From positions 1 to 54,780 of the forward strand of contig JAFSQI010000045.1 of assembly GCA_017446685.1 (NCBI GenBank): DNA of 54,780 nucleotides, read 5' to 3'. Position numbers and translations under genes: made by a program. Below the pieces are notes generated by a model that was not told the origin of the DNA, searched no databases, and worked only from the letters and a program-made list of their open reading frames with translations. The stretch's first letter is position 1, and every line of letters begins with the position of its first letter. The stretch is from Butyrivibrio sp. (GTDB lineage Bacteria > Bacillota > Clostridia > Lachnospirales > Lachnospiraceae). This document shows, piece after piece, positions 53,943-54,780 of this stretch.

Positions 53943-54514
53943 ACATTGATCTTGGGAAGACGCAAAGGTTTATTGAATGGTTAAAAGAAAAAATATATTT
54001 AGATGCTGTTTCAGCGAATGCTGCTAAAAGGCGAGTTATACGGGGACAGGTATATAGATGTAAGTTTGGCGTGGGTATAGGGAGTGAAGAAAACAAGGAA
54101 AGACCTTGTGTTATTATCCAAAATGATAGCAGTAATATTTCATCACCAAATACTATTGTTGCACCAATAACGCATACATCATCTACACTTAATACTGTTG
54201 TTCCAATTGCAGATCAGTTTGATTCCGCAGGTAATTTGATACTTGATGGTAACGTGCTTACGGGTAATATAGTTTGTGTTAGCAAGGCTCGACTCGGAAA
54301 TCTTATCACAACTTTACCAGCTGATGAAATGAAGGCTGTTGACAAAGCTATTGCCATTTCATTGAACCTGTATCATTATTACAATACGAAAGATAATGTA
54401 TGCAAAGATCAGGAAGAACATATCAAAAAGCTGCAAGAAATCAATAAAATGTCTAAAGAAACAATAGATAATTTGAAAAAGGAATTGAGTGAAGCAAATA
54501 AAGGAAAAGTATGA
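53939..54514 (+). CDS. MazF/PemK-like toxin with coiled-coil tail
   Basis: A 191-residue member of the PemK/MazF family, mRNA endoribonucleases. The SH3-barrel core (VIRGQVYRCKFGVGIG, ENKERPCVIIQND, NTIVAPITH) is at about residues 33-80, and the C-terminal core KARLGNLITTLP follows. It has an extra N-terminal helix of 30 residues and a C-terminal coiled coil of about 45 residues (KDQEEHIKKLQEINKMSKE). GGGAGGT precedes the ATG. No classical antitoxin gene is beside it. Confidence 0.85.
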   Translation: MNIDLGKTQRFIEWLKEKIYLDAVSANAAKRRVIRGQVYRCKFGVGIGSEENKERPCVIIQNDSSNISSPNTIVAPITHTSSTLNTVVPIADQFDSAGNLILDGNVLTGNIVCVSKARLGNLITTLPADEMKAVDKAIAISLNLYHYYNTKDNVCKDQEEHIKKLQEINKMSKETIDNLKKELSEANKGKV

Positions 54515-54585
54515 TTTTTTTCTAAAATCGCATAATGGCTTATAGACACCACAAATGATTAATGGTAGTATGATTGTACAAGAAA

Positions 54586-54606
54586 AGCATTCACGAGTGG
54601 GATGCT
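54586..54606 (-). terminator. Hairpin A, minus-strand terminator-like
   Basis: The plus-strand AGCATTCACGAGTGGGATGCT forms a hairpin; on the minus strand it is followed by TTTT. It shares CACGAGTGGG with hairpin B. Confidence 0.5.
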
Positions 54607-54626
54607 ATTATGATCTATTCAATTAA

Positions 54627-54649
54627 AAGGAGCCACGAGTGGGCTCCTT
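54627..54649 (-). terminator. Hairpin B, minus-strand terminator-like
   Basis: AAGGAGCC and GGCTCCTT around ACGAGTG; on the minus strand it is followed by TTTTAATT. Same 10-base motif CACGAGTGGG (54634-54643) as hairpin A (54592-54601). Confidence 0.5.
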
Positions 54650-54676
54650 ATTACTTGCAAATTCTTAAAGAAAGTG

Positions 54677-54696
54677 TTTGACCAGTTGTTTGACCA
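54677..54696. repeat. Tandem 12-bp repeat near the right att copy
   Basis: TTTGACCA occurs at 54677-54684 and again at 54689-54696. Such repeats are often found near integrase attachment sites. A short minus-strand open frame spans the region (no start codon in the window). Confidence 0.4.
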
Positions 54697-54754
54697 AAGG
54701 CCAAGTCGGTGCCGTCAAACCTCCCTTCTATGCTAGTTTCAGAGTTTTGTAATT

Positions 54755-54780
54755 CGTGTTCGAATCACGTCACTCCGATT
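54755..54780. repeat. att-like direct repeat, distal copy
   Basis: Exact second copy of the 26 bp at the 3' end of tRNA-Pro (53336-53361), without the rest of a tRNA. The window ends with it. It is the expected attR of an element inserted in the tRNA. Confidence 0.75.

Noticed and set aside
1-54780. CRISPR array
   Set aside because: No regularly spaced direct repeats were seen.

Overview
The window looks like chromosome of an anaerobic Firmicute, most likely a rumen or gut Lachnospiraceae of the Butyrivibrio/Pseudobutyrivibrio type. The evidence is AT-rich DNA with Gly/Ala/Asp-rich reading frames, strong AGGAGG ribosome sites, an L10-leader attenuator in front of rplJ-rplL, a group B-like [FeFe] hydrogenase, BmrCD-like ABC exporters, and small conserved unknown proteins of a kind I associate with that family. 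The assignment is inference from content; there is no rRNA here to confirm it.

Layout. 1-1320: rplJ-rplL with leader and terminator. 1321-6755: a lasso-peptide (RiPP) cluster. It holds a nucleotidyltransferase, a B2 leader peptidase, an HPr-kinase-like peptide kinase, a C-type macrolactam synthetase, and two short precursor genes (6379-6519 and 6542-6691) with their own promoter and terminator. A 134-bp MITE-like palindromic element sits between B2 and the kinase. No B1 (PqqD-like) gene and no dedicated exporter are visible. 6840-9299: UDP-glucose dehydrogenase and a family 4 glycosyltransferase. 9474-11265: nitroreductase, a PNPOx-fold protein and a PH-domain-like protein. 11370-15822: MarR regulator with operator, then a heterodimeric ABC exporter. 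15997-18417: leuS. 18699-21718: an active-looking diguanylate cyclase followed by a PAS-GGDEF-EAL protein with degenerate active sites. 21755-24043: unknown small proteins and a YczE-like membrane protein. 24150-31011: larB, a 43-residue permease-loop-like peptide, a short ABC ATPase, an [FeFe] hydrogenase, a hybrid histidine kinase and a response regulator.

31074-40632: pyrF-pyrE with three unknown genes, the purine run purE-purM-purN-purD, and an SH3 surface protein. 40675-45735: GntR regulator with clpC, a conserved unknown protein, and radA. 45984-50255: a secreted surface group consisting of a Ser-rich anchored protein, two transglutaminase-fold proteins and a small membrane protein. 50337-53228: a DUF362 protein (minus strand), an unknown membrane-anchored protein and a sugar-binding lipoprotein. 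53246-54780: tRNA-Pro whose 3' 26 bp recur exactly at the end of the window. The 1.4 kb between the copies holds a structured RNA candidate, a 39-codon ORF translationally coupled to a MazF-like toxin, and two look-alike hairpins.

The two most unusual parts are the lasso-peptide cluster, with two precursors both ending in Ser beside a peptide kinase and no visible B1, and the tRNA-Pro mini-island with the MazF toxin, coupled small ORF and structured RNA.
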